64,000 bases of DNA from contig NZ_CP043869.1 in the NCBI RefSeq assembly GCF_008630635.1, positions 3,297,001 through 3,361,000 of the forward strand. Direction: 5' to 3'. The translations under genes were made by a program, and so were the position numbers. How positions within the stretch are numbered: position 1 is the stretch's first letter; every line of letters begins with the position of its first letter. The stretch is from Neptunomonas concharum (GTDB lineage: Bacteria > Pseudomonadota > Gammaproteobacteria > Pseudomonadales > Balneatricaceae). A model generated the notes under the pieces. The model did not search any database and was not told the DNA's origin. It saw nothing but the letters and a program-made list of their open reading frames with translations. Positions 42,706-51,218 of this stretch are shown here, piece by piece.

Positions 42706-43098
42706 GCAAGATTGCAAAGACTCATTCAGTGACTTCATAACATCACCCCGGGTAATTAGCCCAACCAAAACCTCTTCATCTACAACAGGGAAAATTTTCG
42801 GCTGACCGCGCCCAAGAATTTGGGACAGCTCCAGAATCGACAACTGGGGAGAAACAAACAACGGATCTGCCCGCATAATATCCCGAACATGAATATGGGT
42901 GTCGCAGTGATAGCTATCGGTTATCAGCGCTTTTATACAATCTTGCTCCGATAAAAACCCTGTTAAGGCCGAGTTCTCATCCACTACAGGCAAACCTAAA
43001 TACCCGCTTTGTAAAATAGCATCAACGGCATCGGCCAAACCGGTATCCAGCTGTAATACGGGGGGATGTTGCCTCATCAAATCTTTTACTTTAAGCAT
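42694..43098 (-). CDS. CBS-domain protein
   Basis: A 134-aa protein made of two CBS domains: MLKVKDLMRQHPPVLQLDTG up to about residue 60, and RDIMRADPLFVSPQLSILEL to about residue 125. Such stand-alone pairs usually bind adenine nucleotides and regulate partners. No partner is evident in this neighbourhood. A strong AAAGGAG site precedes the ATG. Confidence 0.85.
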   Translation of the reverse strand: MLKVKDLMRQHPPVLQLDTGLADAVDAILQSGYLGLPVVDENSALTGFLSEQDCIKALITDSYHCDTHIHVRDIMRADPLFVSPQLSILELSQILGRGQPKIFPVVDEEVLVGLITRGDVMKSLNESLQSCRAS

Positions 43099-43236
43099 GG
43101 CTTTCTCCTTTCTCCGATATCTATTTATGACCAGTATCCGCCGAAAAAACTCCCGTGCCTAATGAGATATAACTATCTTATCCATAGTTCCGTCATATCA
43201 GGTATTATGAGCAGGACTCGATACTGAGTAAACGGC

Positions 43237-44850
43237 ATGAATAATAAGAAAAAAAATAGACTATCATTTAAGCTTTCATTACAGACGCGCGTGGTATTAG
43301 CCCTCTCTGCGCTCGTGCTTATCCAGACTGCATTGCTGGGGGGATATGCATTATCCCACTTAGCTAGCACCGTTGAAGAACAGATTGGCCTAAGAGCGCT
43401 CCAGATGGCAAATGCCGTTGCACAGATGCCTGCTGTTATTTATGGGGTCAAATCCCGCGATTCAGAGTCTCTACAAACACTGGTTGAAACAATACGCAAG
43501 ACAGGAGATGCCCGATTTATCGTAATAGGCGATACACAGGGCATTCGGTTCACACATCCCATCCCAGAGCGGATAGGCAAACCCCGAGTAGGTGACGACA
43601 ATGAACCGGCTCTTAAAGAGGGGAAGTCCTATATCTCCAAAGCAACCGGATCACTCGGCCCCTCCATCCGTGGTAAAGCTCCCGTTATCGACCGTTATGG
43701 CCAAATCATTGGTGTCGTATCGGTGGGTTATATGGTGGACAAAGTGGATTACATCATTGACAACTATCAGCGCAACATACTATTTACGATGCTCATTGCG
43801 CTGGCAGCGTCGACCTACTTTGCAATTTTGATCTCTAAATATATTAAGAAGCTGATTTTTGGTCTGGAACCGGAAGAGATTGCGCGTTTATTTAATGAGC
43901 GAAATGCCACGCTGGAGTCGATTAGGGAAGGGGTCATCTCTGTTAATGCCGACGGCATCATTACGACATTCAACCGTGCTGCTATCGAAACACTTGGCTT
44001 AGAGCCTAATCAAATTCTCAACGGCAAGCCTCTTCGGGAGGTCTTACCTAACACCAACCTTCTAGAGATTCTCGAAAGTGGTAAGCCCCAATTTGACCAC
44101 GAGAGTTATGCGAATCAGAAAAGCATCATAGTGAACCGTATTCCGATTATCGACGAAGGCAAAGTGACCGGCGTTGTATCCAGCTTTAGACGCAAAGATG
44201 AGATGGAAGAAGTCAGCAGACAGCTAACCCGAATCCAACACTACGCTGAAACGCTGCGCAGCCAAGCTCATGAGTACTCCAATAAATTACATACCATCGC
44301 AGGACTCATAGAGATAGGTGCCACAGAACAAGCTTTGGAAATAATTGGACAAGAGACGCAAGATCACCAAGCGTTACTGCATTTCTTGGTCGATGCAGTA
44401 AAAGACCCTGTCCTGTCCGGCTGCTTATTAGGCAAATTTAACCGAGCCCACGAAATGGGGCTAAAATTAACCATTGATCAGGAGAGCCGTATCGACGTAC
44501 TGCCTCCACATATTGCGGCAGAACAACTGGTGACGGTTCTAGGTAATATCTTAGACAACGCTTTTGAGGCCACACTTAAACACCACGGTAAAGAGATACA
44601 GCTATCCATGACTGATCTTGGTAACGATCTTATCTTCGAAGTCGAAGACCAAGGCGCTGGTATCCCACCTGCTGAGGTTAACCAAATTTTTGAAAAAGGC
44701 GTAAGCAGCAAGTCAGAAACAGGACATGGTTGGGGCTTATATCTAGCACGACAAATCATCAACCAACTGCATGGGCAGATAGAAGTTGAGTGCCCCAGTA
44801 AAGGAGGCTCACGCATCACTGTTTATCTACCTAAGAGGCAACACTCATGA
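43237..44850 (+). CDS. Sensor histidine kinase, CitA/DcuS type
   Basis: A membrane sensor kinase of 537 aa. Membrane spans at about 19-40 and 180-201 flank a periplasmic Cache-like domain with RFTHPIPERIGKPRVGDD and GSLGPSIRGKAPV, the carboxylate-sensing pattern of CitA/DcuS. A PAS domain follows (about 220-320). His345 in QAHEYSNKLHTIAGLIEIG is the phosphorylation site. The ATPase domain has NILDNAFEA, EDQGAGIP and GHGWGLYLARQI. It overlaps the response-regulator gene by 4 nt. The convergent tctCBA operon suggests a tricarboxylate-like ligand. Confidence 0.93.
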   Translation: MNNKKKNRLSFKLSLQTRVVLALSALVLIQTALLGGYALSHLASTVEEQIGLRALQMANAVAQMPAVIYGVKSRDSESLQTLVETIRKTGDARFIVIGDTQGIRFTHPIPERIGKPRVGDDNEPALKEGKSYISKATGSLGPSIRGKAPVIDRYGQIIGVVSVGYMVDKVDYIIDNYQRNILFTMLIALAASTYFAILISKYIKKLIFGLEPEEIARLFNERNATLESIREGVISVNADGIITTFNRAAIETLGLEPNQILNGKPLREVLPNTNLLEILESGKPQFDHESYANQKSIIVNRIPIIDEGKVTGVVSSFRRKDEMEEVSRQLTRIQHYAETLRSQAHEYSNKLHTIAGLIEIGATEQALEIIGQETQDHQALLHFLVDAVKDPVLSGCLLGKFNRAHEMGLKLTIDQESRIDVLPPHIAAEQLVTVLGNILDNAFEATLKHHGKEIQLSMTDLGNDLIFEVEDQGAGIPPAEVNQIFEKGVSSKSETGHGWGLYLARQIINQLHGQIEVECPSKGGSRITVYLPKRQHS

Positions 44851-45542
44851 AAACCATTAACGTGGTGATTATTGAAGACGATCCACGAATCGCTGAAATC
44901 CAGCATCGTTTTGTTGAGCGAATAGAAAACTTTCAGGTGGTAGGCATTGCACACTCCACCCGCGACGCTCAAGATCTTACCGAGCTCTTACAGCCCGATT
45001 TGTTACTCTTAGATATCCATTTTCCGGAAGGGAACGGCCTAGACTTTCTCCGTCAGATCCGCGCCGAGCATAACAAGGCGGATGTCATACTGATCACCGC
45101 GGCCAAAGAGGTTAGCACCCTCACCGAAGCGATGCATTGCGGCGTTTTTGACTACATTCTTAAGCCATTAATCTTTGAAAGACTCCAGCAAACACTGCTG
45201 ACTTACTACAACCACCGCCTTAAACTTGAAGAGCTGCAAACGCTAAATCAACAGGATGTGGATCATTTAATTCCCAAAGGCGGCCAAGCTTCCCTTGAGC
45301 CGGCACCAACCCGCCTACCTAAGGGTATAGACGGGCTTACGCTGAGCAAAGTTCGAGAGCACTTTCTGCAAAACCCAAGCGAGCATATCAATGCGGAAGA
45401 GATGGGAGATGCCATTGGTACGAGCCGCACCACAGCCCGGCGCTATCTGGAGTATTTAGTCACAGAGGGTGAGATCAGCGCTGACGTTAGCTACGGCGGA
45501 GTCGGCCGTCCCGAACGTCGCTACCAAGCCAAATATAAATAA
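44847..45542 (+). CDS. Response regulator, CitB/DcuR type
   Basis: A 231-aa transcription regulator. The receiver domain has acidic residues at positions 10-12 (IIEDDPRI), the phospho-acceptor Asp56 in LLLLDIHFPEGNGL and Lys106 in YILKPLIF. The C-terminal DNA-binding domain reads AEEMGDAIGTSRTTARRYLE and ends GGVGRPERRYQAKYK. The 4-nt overlap with the kinase gene shows they are a pair. A likely target is the tctC promoter, but this is inference. Confidence 0.92.
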   Translation: MKTINVVIIEDDPRIAEIQHRFVERIENFQVVGIAHSTRDAQDLTELLQPDLLLLDIHFPEGNGLDFLRQIRAEHNKADVILITAAKEVSTLTEAMHCGVFDYILKPLIFERLQQTLLTYYNHRLKLEELQTLNQQDVDHLIPKGGQASLEPAPTRLPKGIDGLTLSKVREHFLQNPSEHINAEEMGDAIGTSRTTARRYLEYLVTEGEISADVSYGGVGRPERRYQAKYK

Positions 45543-45565
45543 AAAAAAGAGAGCCGAAGCTCTCT
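45541..45565 (-). terminator. Rho-independent terminator of tctCBA
   Basis: The minus strand reads AGAGAGC-TTCG-GCTCTCT followed by at least seven T residues (45541-45547), a UUCG-capped stem. It overlaps the end of the convergent response-regulator gene by two bases. Confidence 0.9.
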
Positions 45566-45615
45566 AAAAATCCCAATCCACTCAAGCAGGCTGGGGTGCA
45601 CGTTAATCGGTTCTG

Positions 45616-47151
45616 TTACTCTCCATCCACCGCTTGTTGAGCTTTCGCAAACCCAATACGGTTACGTATCATTTGTAGTAACGGTTGTCCAAACAGTGCA
45701 AGGAAAGCCAAAGCGAGAATACAAGCTGTCAATGGGCGTTCCCACATAAAGCTCAAACTACCATCATTGATGACCAATGCTCTGCGCAAATTATCTTCCA
45801 GCATCCCACCTAAAATATATCCAAGTAGCATCGGAGCCATCGGGAAATTAAGTAGTTTCAAGCCCAACGCGATCACACAGATGATCACCATCATCTGAAT
45901 GTCGAAGGTATTGAAAGACACTAAATAAACACCGGTGAGCGAGAAGAATAATATCATCGGTATTAAAATAGGCCGTGGCACCACCAGTAAACGCGAGATA
46001 TAGGGGATCAGAGGCAGGTTAAGTATTAAGAGCACTAAATTACCGAAATACATGGAGATAATCACCGACCAAAATACGTCAGGGTTATCTACAAATAATC
46101 GAGGCCCCGGCTGAATACCATAGGCAATTAAAGCGCCCAACATAATGGCGGTCGTACCCGAACCTGGAATACCCAAAGTTAACAAAGGTACAAAGGAGCC
46201 AGTAGATGCTGCATTATTTGCCGTTTCCGGTGCGGCCAGACCTCGTAATGCACCTTTTCCGAACATCAGCTTCTGTTTTAGAGGGGCCAGATTACGCTCA
46301 ACACCGTATGCTAAGAACGCTGCAATGGTCGCTCCAGCACCGGGAAGAACACCAACGATAAAGCCTAATACTGAGGATCGAGCCACCGCAGGTGCCACTT
46401 CTTTCACCTCCTCCTTGGTCAGCTTCATACTGCCCAACTGGCTCATATCCGTCTCAGTACTCTCGTTGGCTGTTTTTTTGTCCATGACAGACATCACGAC
46501 TTCTGCCAAAGCAAAAGTAGCCATAGCCAATAGCAGAAAGCTAATACCATCAATCAGATCGATCATGCCAAACGTAAAACGTTCTACTCCAGCAGAGCGA
46601 TCCGTACCAACGGTTGCAATCATTAAACCACAGACCGTCATCATCAAGGCTTTGAGTACTTGCCCCTTACCCGAGAAGGCCGCCACGGCCGTGAGACCTA
46701 AGACCATTAAGGCGAAGTAATCCGTTGACTGAAAACTCAGCGATACTTTGGCCAACATAGGTGCAGCAACCAAAAGAAAAATGGCACCAATCGTACCGCC
46801 GGTAAATGACGAGTAAGCAGCCAATGCCAATGCTTTACCCGCATGACCTTGTTGCGCAAGCGGGTAACCATCAAAAGCCGTAACAACCGTGCTAGAGCAA
46901 CCCGGCGCATTGATAAGAATAGAGGATGTAGATCCACCAAAAACGGCACCGTAATAAACACCAGCCATCAAGATAATGCCGGAAGAAGGATCAAGCCCAT
47001 AGGTCACAGGTATCATCAGCGCCACCGCTGAAACAGGGCCTAGACCTGGCAACATGCCGATAAACGTACCGGCAAAACATCCGACAAAAACCATCAAGAG
47101 GTTGAAAGGCATTACGGCGGTTAGCAAACCTGTCAAAATACCATCAAACAT
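45616..47151 (-). CDS. tctA: Tripartite tricarboxylate transporter, large membrane subunit TctA
   Basis: TctA forms the main membrane permease of the TTT system, a secondary, binding-protein-dependent carboxylate importer. From ATG 47151 (overlapping the tctB stop as TAATG, with GGGGG before it) the protein is 511 aa with about 11-12 spans. Family motifs are GCFAGTFIGMLPGLGPVSAV and the related GFIVGVLPGAGATIAAFLAY, plus AAPETANNAASTGSFVPLLT. An upstream start inside tctB is possible but less likely. Confidence 0.94.
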   Translation of the reverse strand: MFDGILTGLLTAVMPFNLLMVFVGCFAGTFIGMLPGLGPVSAVALMIPVTYGLDPSSGIILMAGVYYGAVFGGSTSSILINAPGCSSTVVTAFDGYPLAQQGHAGKALALAAYSSFTGGTIGAIFLLVAAPMLAKVSLSFQSTDYFALMVLGLTAVAAFSGKGQVLKALMMTVCGLMIATVGTDRSAGVERFTFGMIDLIDGISFLLLAMATFALAEVVMSVMDKKTANESTETDMSQLGSMKLTKEEVKEVAPAVARSSVLGFIVGVLPGAGATIAAFLAYGVERNLAPLKQKLMFGKGALRGLAAPETANNAASTGSFVPLLTLGIPGSGTTAIMLGALIAYGIQPGPRLFVDNPDVFWSVIISMYFGNLVLLILNLPLIPYISRLLVVPRPILIPMILFFSLTGVYLVSFNTFDIQMMVIICVIALGLKLLNFPMAPMLLGYILGGMLEDNLRRALVINDGSLSFMWERPLTACILALAFLALFGQPLLQMIRNRIGFAKAQQAVDGE

Positions 47152-47621
47152 TAGATACCCCCCAGCCACTGCATAAGCTCACCTGGAGCAAGATAAATAT
47201 CCAGCAATTGTGTCAGGATTAGCCAAAAGCCTCCCGCAAACGGGAACGACGCCCAAAAGAGCATCGATTTTCGCCGCTCACCCAAGACCCAATATCCCGC
47301 AATCAGAAACAAAGAGGTCGCAAGAAAAAAGCCCAGCCACTCTAATGTCAGCCCATATGCCACCATCAGTAACAGCAAGCCGGCGGCCAATTTGAGATTC
47401 AGAGAGGGCATATCATTCAGCGTCTCACCGTCACTGCTTAACAACACAATAAAAAGCGAAATAGCACCACCGAGCACCGCCAATACATAAGGTAGCGTGC
47501 GAGCCGTAAACGGCTCCAGCTCATCACCGGGGTACATCGGAATAGACGTCGCAGAGTATCCATAGGCGATCGATACTGCTAAAAATATCAGGCCACCAAC
47601 ACGATCTTTCGTTATTGTCAT
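47151..47621 (-). CDS. tctB: Tripartite tricarboxylate transporter, small membrane subunit TctB
   Basis: A 156-aa protein with four predicted membrane spans, starting MTITKDRVGGLIFLAVSIAY, and a cytosolic loop between spans. Size and topology match the poorly conserved TctB family. It lies between the binding-protein and large-subunit genes and is coupled to tctA by a one-base stop/start overlap. Confidence 0.88.
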   Translation of the reverse strand: MTITKDRVGGLIFLAVSIAYGYSATSIPMYPGDELEPFTARTLPYVLAVLGGAISLFIVLLSSDGETLNDMPSLNLKLAAGLLLLMVAYGLTLEWLGFFLATSLFLIAGYWVLGERRKSMLFWASFPFAGGFWLILTQLLDIYLAPGELMQWLGGI

Positions 47622-47628
47622 ACACTGT

Positions 47629-47650
47629 CAGGGCGGCGTTAACCGCCCTG
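47629..47650 (-). promoter_or_regulatory. Hairpin between tctC and tctB
   Basis: A perfect 8-bp GC-rich stem (CAGGGCGG with CCGCCCTG, 6-nt loop) lies just after the tctC stop codon in a 36-nt gap. It has no T-run. Such intercistronic stems often protect the upstream binding-protein message, so that it is made in excess over membrane subunits; that role is inferred here. Confidence 0.65.
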
Positions 47651-47657
47651 CCTCACC

Positions 47658-48653
47658 TTACTTCAGAAAACCCAGCTCTCGCATTAACGAGCCCACCTGC
47701 TCTTCCTGTTGCTCTAGGAAGCGGTAAAACTCTTCAGATGACTTGTAATCGTTTACCCAACCATTACGACTACGAACCGTTTCCCACTCCGGAGTGCTGT
47801 ACATCTCACTCAGCACAGCATTCCACTGAGCCACTTTCTCTTTCGAGACGCCTGGAGCTGCAAAGAAGCCACGCCAGTTAGCAAACACCGTATCGTTGCC
47901 CATCTCTTTGAGGGTCTTAACACCGGGTGCCTCTTTAACAGGCTCAGGGGCGGTAATAGCCAAGATGCGTACCTGCCCTGCTTTTGCCATATCTAAGGCT
48001 TCACCCAAGCCTGTGGATAGAATTTTTGCTTCCCCTGACAAAAGACCAGCCATCGCCTTACCGCCCGCATCATAAGGGATATAAACCAGTGTTTTTGGGT
48101 CTAGACCTTCTGCTTTAATAGCTGCAGCTGGCACTAGGTGATCTAAGGAGCCACGCGATGATCCACCCGCAAATTTCAGCTTACGGGGGTTTTCACGAAA
48201 AAGCTCAACCGCTTGTTTCCAGTCAGATAAAGGGCTATCAGCGCGTACAACAAATGCACCATAGTCCGCGATAGTTGCAGCGACTGGTGTCAGATCCCGG
48301 AACGATTGAGGGAAGACTTTGGTTAGGGAACGTACAACGATTGGGGTGGAATTCACCATTAAGGTATCTTCCGCATTTTTAGCCGTTTCGATCAGATGAG
48401 CAATTGCTTTACCGCCACCACCGCCAGACATATTTTGGAAAGAGGCTGATCCTACTAGACCCGACTTTGTTAGTGCCTCGCCCGTGCCACGTGCGGTGCC
48501 ATCCCACCCGCCGCCAGCACCGCCAGGAATTAGGAAGTGGATTGTATCCAGCTTGGCTGGTGCCGCTTGCACAGAGAAACTTCCCATCAAGCAACCGGCC
48601 ATCGCAGCAGCTAAAAGAGTGCGTCGTTTCATTGAAAAAGAGGAGCGCTTCAT
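47658..48653 (-). CDS. tctC: Tripartite tricarboxylate transporter, periplasmic binding protein TctC
   Basis: The 331-aa solute receptor from ATG 48653 (GAGGTG six bases upstream). A signal peptide with a twin-Arg-like KRR and hydrophobic core ends around FSVQA, giving a mature start near residue 32. The Bug-fold pattern FLIPGGAGGGWDGTARGTGE and GLDPKTLVYIPYDAGGKAMA is clear. The ligand cannot be read from the sequence; the CitA-type sensor nearby favours a di- or tricarboxylate. Confidence 0.93.
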   Translation of the reverse strand: MKRSSFSMKRRTLLAAAMAGCLMGSFSVQAAPAKLDTIHFLIPGGAGGGWDGTARGTGEALTKSGLVGSASFQNMSGGGGGKAIAHLIETAKNAEDTLMVNSTPIVVRSLTKVFPQSFRDLTPVAATIADYGAFVVRADSPLSDWKQAVELFRENPRKLKFAGGSSRGSLDHLVPAAAIKAEGLDPKTLVYIPYDAGGKAMAGLLSGEAKILSTGLGEALDMAKAGQVRILAITAPEPVKEAPGVKTLKEMGNDTVFANWRGFFAAPGVSKEKVAQWNAVLSEMYSTPEWETVRSRNGWVNDYKSSEEFYRFLEQQEEQVGSLMRELGFLK

Positions 48654-48665
48654 TGTTTTCACCTC

Positions 48666-48700
48666 GGTGTTATCATTATTAATTAAAGGTTGATAACACC
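48666..48700. promoter_or_regulatory. Inverted repeat upstream of tctC
   Basis: Two perfect 10-bp arms (GGTGTTATCA with TGATAACACC) are separated by 15 bp of AT-rich sequence. The repeat ends immediately before the tctC ribosome-binding site. It could be a regulator operator (for example for the CitB-type protein) or an mRNA leader stem controlling tctC translation. The region 48701-48779 is AT-rich and probably carries the promoter. Confidence 0.6.
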
Positions 48701-48779
48701 TTAGTGGCTCACGAAATCTTATTGAAGCTTAAGGAGATAATGGCTTTTTAGCGCATTAAAATAATAAAGTTCATATTGT

Positions 48780-51218
48780 TTATGACAACTCATCAGATAC
48801 AGAGCTATCACTCAAAAAGCGATGGAACGCCTCTAAGGGCATAGGCTTTCCATATAGATATCCCTGCAACAGATGACAAGACTGCGCTTTCAGAAATGCT
48901 GCCTGAACATGAGTCTCCACGCCCTCTGCCACCACTTCTAAACCCAAGCGATGCGCCATGGCAATAATGCTTAGGGTAATATCCTCGCAGCTGGCTTGCA
49001 GGCCAATATCCTGTGTAAACGTACGATCTATTTTAAGTCTATCTACAGGAAACATTTTCAGATAGTTAAGGGATGAATACCCCGTTCCAAAATCATCAAC
49101 CGCGATCTTTACCCCTAAGGCTTTTATTTGATTTAGCACCTGACACGTTACATCCAAATTGCTCATCAGAGCGGTTTCTGTCACCTCTAACTCTAAACAC
49201 TCCGCAGGTAACTGAGTTTTAACTAATGCATGGGCAACTTTTTCAACAAAGGTTTCTGACAGTTGATAAGCCGACACATTCACCGCAACGCGTAACGGGT
49301 GCATATATCGACCACTCCAAGCCTTCGCTGCAATACAGGCCTGCTGTAATACCCACTCGCCGATTTCATCAATCAGCCCTAGCTTTTCTGCAAGGGGGAT
49401 AAACTCATCGGGCGGCACCATACCTCGGGCCTTATGTCGCCACCGTAATAGCGCTTCTGCTCCTACGATCTGGCCACTCTCAACACCTATCTGAGGCTGG
49501 TAGTAGACGATAAACTCTTGTCTTTGAAGTGCTTTTCGCAGATCGTTTTCCAAGGCTGATTGCTGAACAAGATCTTGTTTCATTTTCTTGGAGAAAAACA
49601 GTAACCCTCGATTCTGATCTAGCCTCGCTCGATGCATCGCTGTGAATGCATTATTGATCAGTGACTCGCTACTAAGGCCATCTTCAGGAAATACACTAAT
49701 GCCAATACTAGGTGGGAGGTAATAGTCTTGCCCTTCCCAATGAAAAGGTTTTTGCAACATTTGCAGCAAACGCCCACCAATATGTTTGATACGTAGCTCA
49801 GTTTGAGCCGAGTCAACAATCGTGAACTCGCCATTGACCTTAGCAAGGATAGTATTATGACCCAGCACTAAACGTATTCGATCTGCAGCCCGCGTGAGTA
49901 GCTCATCCACAACTTTAAAACCAAGCTGGTCATTAATGAGTCGGGTTTCGCCCACATTTATCACATAGACACCTACCAAATAGCCGGATGCCTTTGCCGC
50001 TTTTAACTGTTGTTGCAACTGTGCCTCTAACGCTTTGCGGTTAGGCAGCATTGAAACGGCATCGTACTCTGCCTGATGACTAAGATCTTGATTAAGCCGT
50101 CGAATCTCTTGCTTAACCTTAAGTTGCGCTCGCCAACTCCAGATAACATAAACTACGCCCACGGCCACCAGCCCAACAAAAGGCGGTAACCAATATTGGA
50201 AAAGCCGTAAAAGCACAAATGACAATAGTATTTGAGCGACTGTAAATACCACTAGCAATATCAGATGATGCGTTCGACCGAAAAGGTAAAGGAGCCCACA
50301 AAACAGCGCTGTTAATAATACACCGTAGCTAAACTGAGCCACATAGCTGGCGTGTGTAAAAAAACGCTGATTGAGCAGTGCGGTAAGAAGATGAGCGTTC
50401 ATCTCAACCCCAGGCATCATCTGCCGCCCCCCCGAGACAGGAGTCGCTAGTTGATCACCTAACCCCTCAGCCGTTGCACCAATAAGCACTATTTTATGGC
50501 GGAGTTGGTCATCTGCCCGCCCTTGCAAGACATCAATATAAGAGACTTGCTGGGGCCGGCCATCTTTCAAGAATGGAATATATGTGAGCTTATCCCGTAC
50601 CCAATAATCCCCTTGGATGTTCTGGAAGTTCGGTTCCAGCTGTTTATGGGTAGCGGTTGAGTAAAGTGCTAACGCAAACGCCTGCCAATGACTATTGCCT
50701 AAGCCTGCGTAGAGGTAAACCGAACGGCAAATACCATCAACGCTGAGCTCAAAATCCACATGACCCAATGCGTACGCTGACGCTGCTAATTTCGCTTCAG
50801 GCAGCAGCTCCGATGTGATGATCCCTTGCGCACTCACCTCAGGAGCCATCGCCAAGACCACTCGTCCAGAGGCTTTTATCGCATCGGCCAACGCGGTATC
50901 AGCCTCTAAGGTCTCGGTTTCCGGAAACAAGATATCAAAGCCCACCGCTTTCGGCGTCAGGGGATTAATTTTATGTAACAAGTTGGCATGGACATGGCGT
51001 GACCACGGCCAACGCCCAAGCGCTTTTAGACTTTTTTCATCAATCGCCACTATCACTACTTCATCACTTGGTTGCTGGCCCATCAAGCCATGAACCATAT
51101 CGTAGTAGATCCAGTTGAAGCGCTGTAAATAGGTATTTTCAACCAAAAAAGCTGGTATAGACAAACACAGAACAAGCAACACCAGATTAAAAAGCGAGAC
51201 TTGCCGGAAAGCGTTCAT
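48780..51218 (-). CDS. CHASE2-GGDEF-EAL membrane protein, GGDEF site degenerate
   Basis: Starts at ATG 51218, which overlaps the stop codon of the upstream gene by one base (TAATG); 812 aa. A first span (about 9-27) leads to an extracytoplasmic CHASE2 domain (about 40-290), three further spans (about 293-360) and two cytosolic domains. At 460-465 the GGDEF signature reads KVNGEF, so cyclase activity is doubtful. The EAL domain keeps EALLRW (588-593) and DDFGTGYSS (708-716), as expected of an active c-di-GMP phosphodiesterase. A longer TTG start (51266) would overlap the neighbour by 49 nt. Confidence 0.9.
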   Translation of the reverse strand: MNAFRQVSLFNLVLLVLCLSIPAFLVENTYLQRFNWIYYDMVHGLMGQQPSDEVVIVAIDEKSLKALGRWPWSRHVHANLLHKINPLTPKAVGFDILFPETETLEADTALADAIKASGRVVLAMAPEVSAQGIITSELLPEAKLAASAYALGHVDFELSVDGICRSVYLYAGLGNSHWQAFALALYSTATHKQLEPNFQNIQGDYWVRDKLTYIPFLKDGRPQQVSYIDVLQGRADDQLRHKIVLIGATAEGLGDQLATPVSGGRQMMPGVEMNAHLLTALLNQRFFTHASYVAQFSYGVLLTALFCGLLYLFGRTHHLILLVVFTVAQILLSFVLLRLFQYWLPPFVGLVAVGVVYVIWSWRAQLKVKQEIRRLNQDLSHQAEYDAVSMLPNRKALEAQLQQQLKAAKASGYLVGVYVINVGETRLINDQLGFKVVDELLTRAADRIRLVLGHNTILAKVNGEFTIVDSAQTELRIKHIGGRLLQMLQKPFHWEGQDYYLPPSIGISVFPEDGLSSESLINNAFTAMHRARLDQNRGLLFFSKKMKQDLVQQSALENDLRKALQRQEFIVYYQPQIGVESGQIVGAEALLRWRHKARGMVPPDEFIPLAEKLGLIDEIGEWVLQQACIAAKAWSGRYMHPLRVAVNVSAYQLSETFVEKVAHALVKTQLPAECLELEVTETALMSNLDVTCQVLNQIKALGVKIAVDDFGTGYSSLNYLKMFPVDRLKIDRTFTQDIGLQASCEDITLSIIAMAHRLGLEVVAEGVETHVQAAFLKAQSCHLLQGYLYGKPMPLEAFHRFLSDSSVSDELS

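Noticed and set aside
46145..46720. Plus-strand 191-codon ORF opposite tctA
   Set aside because: It is a mirror of a well-supported membrane-protein gene, low in complexity and without a recognisable domain.
48560..48653. Lipobox (MAGC) in the TctC signal peptide
   Set aside because: The -3 residue is not typical and a good type I cleavage site (FSVQA) follows; TctC proteins are usually soluble.
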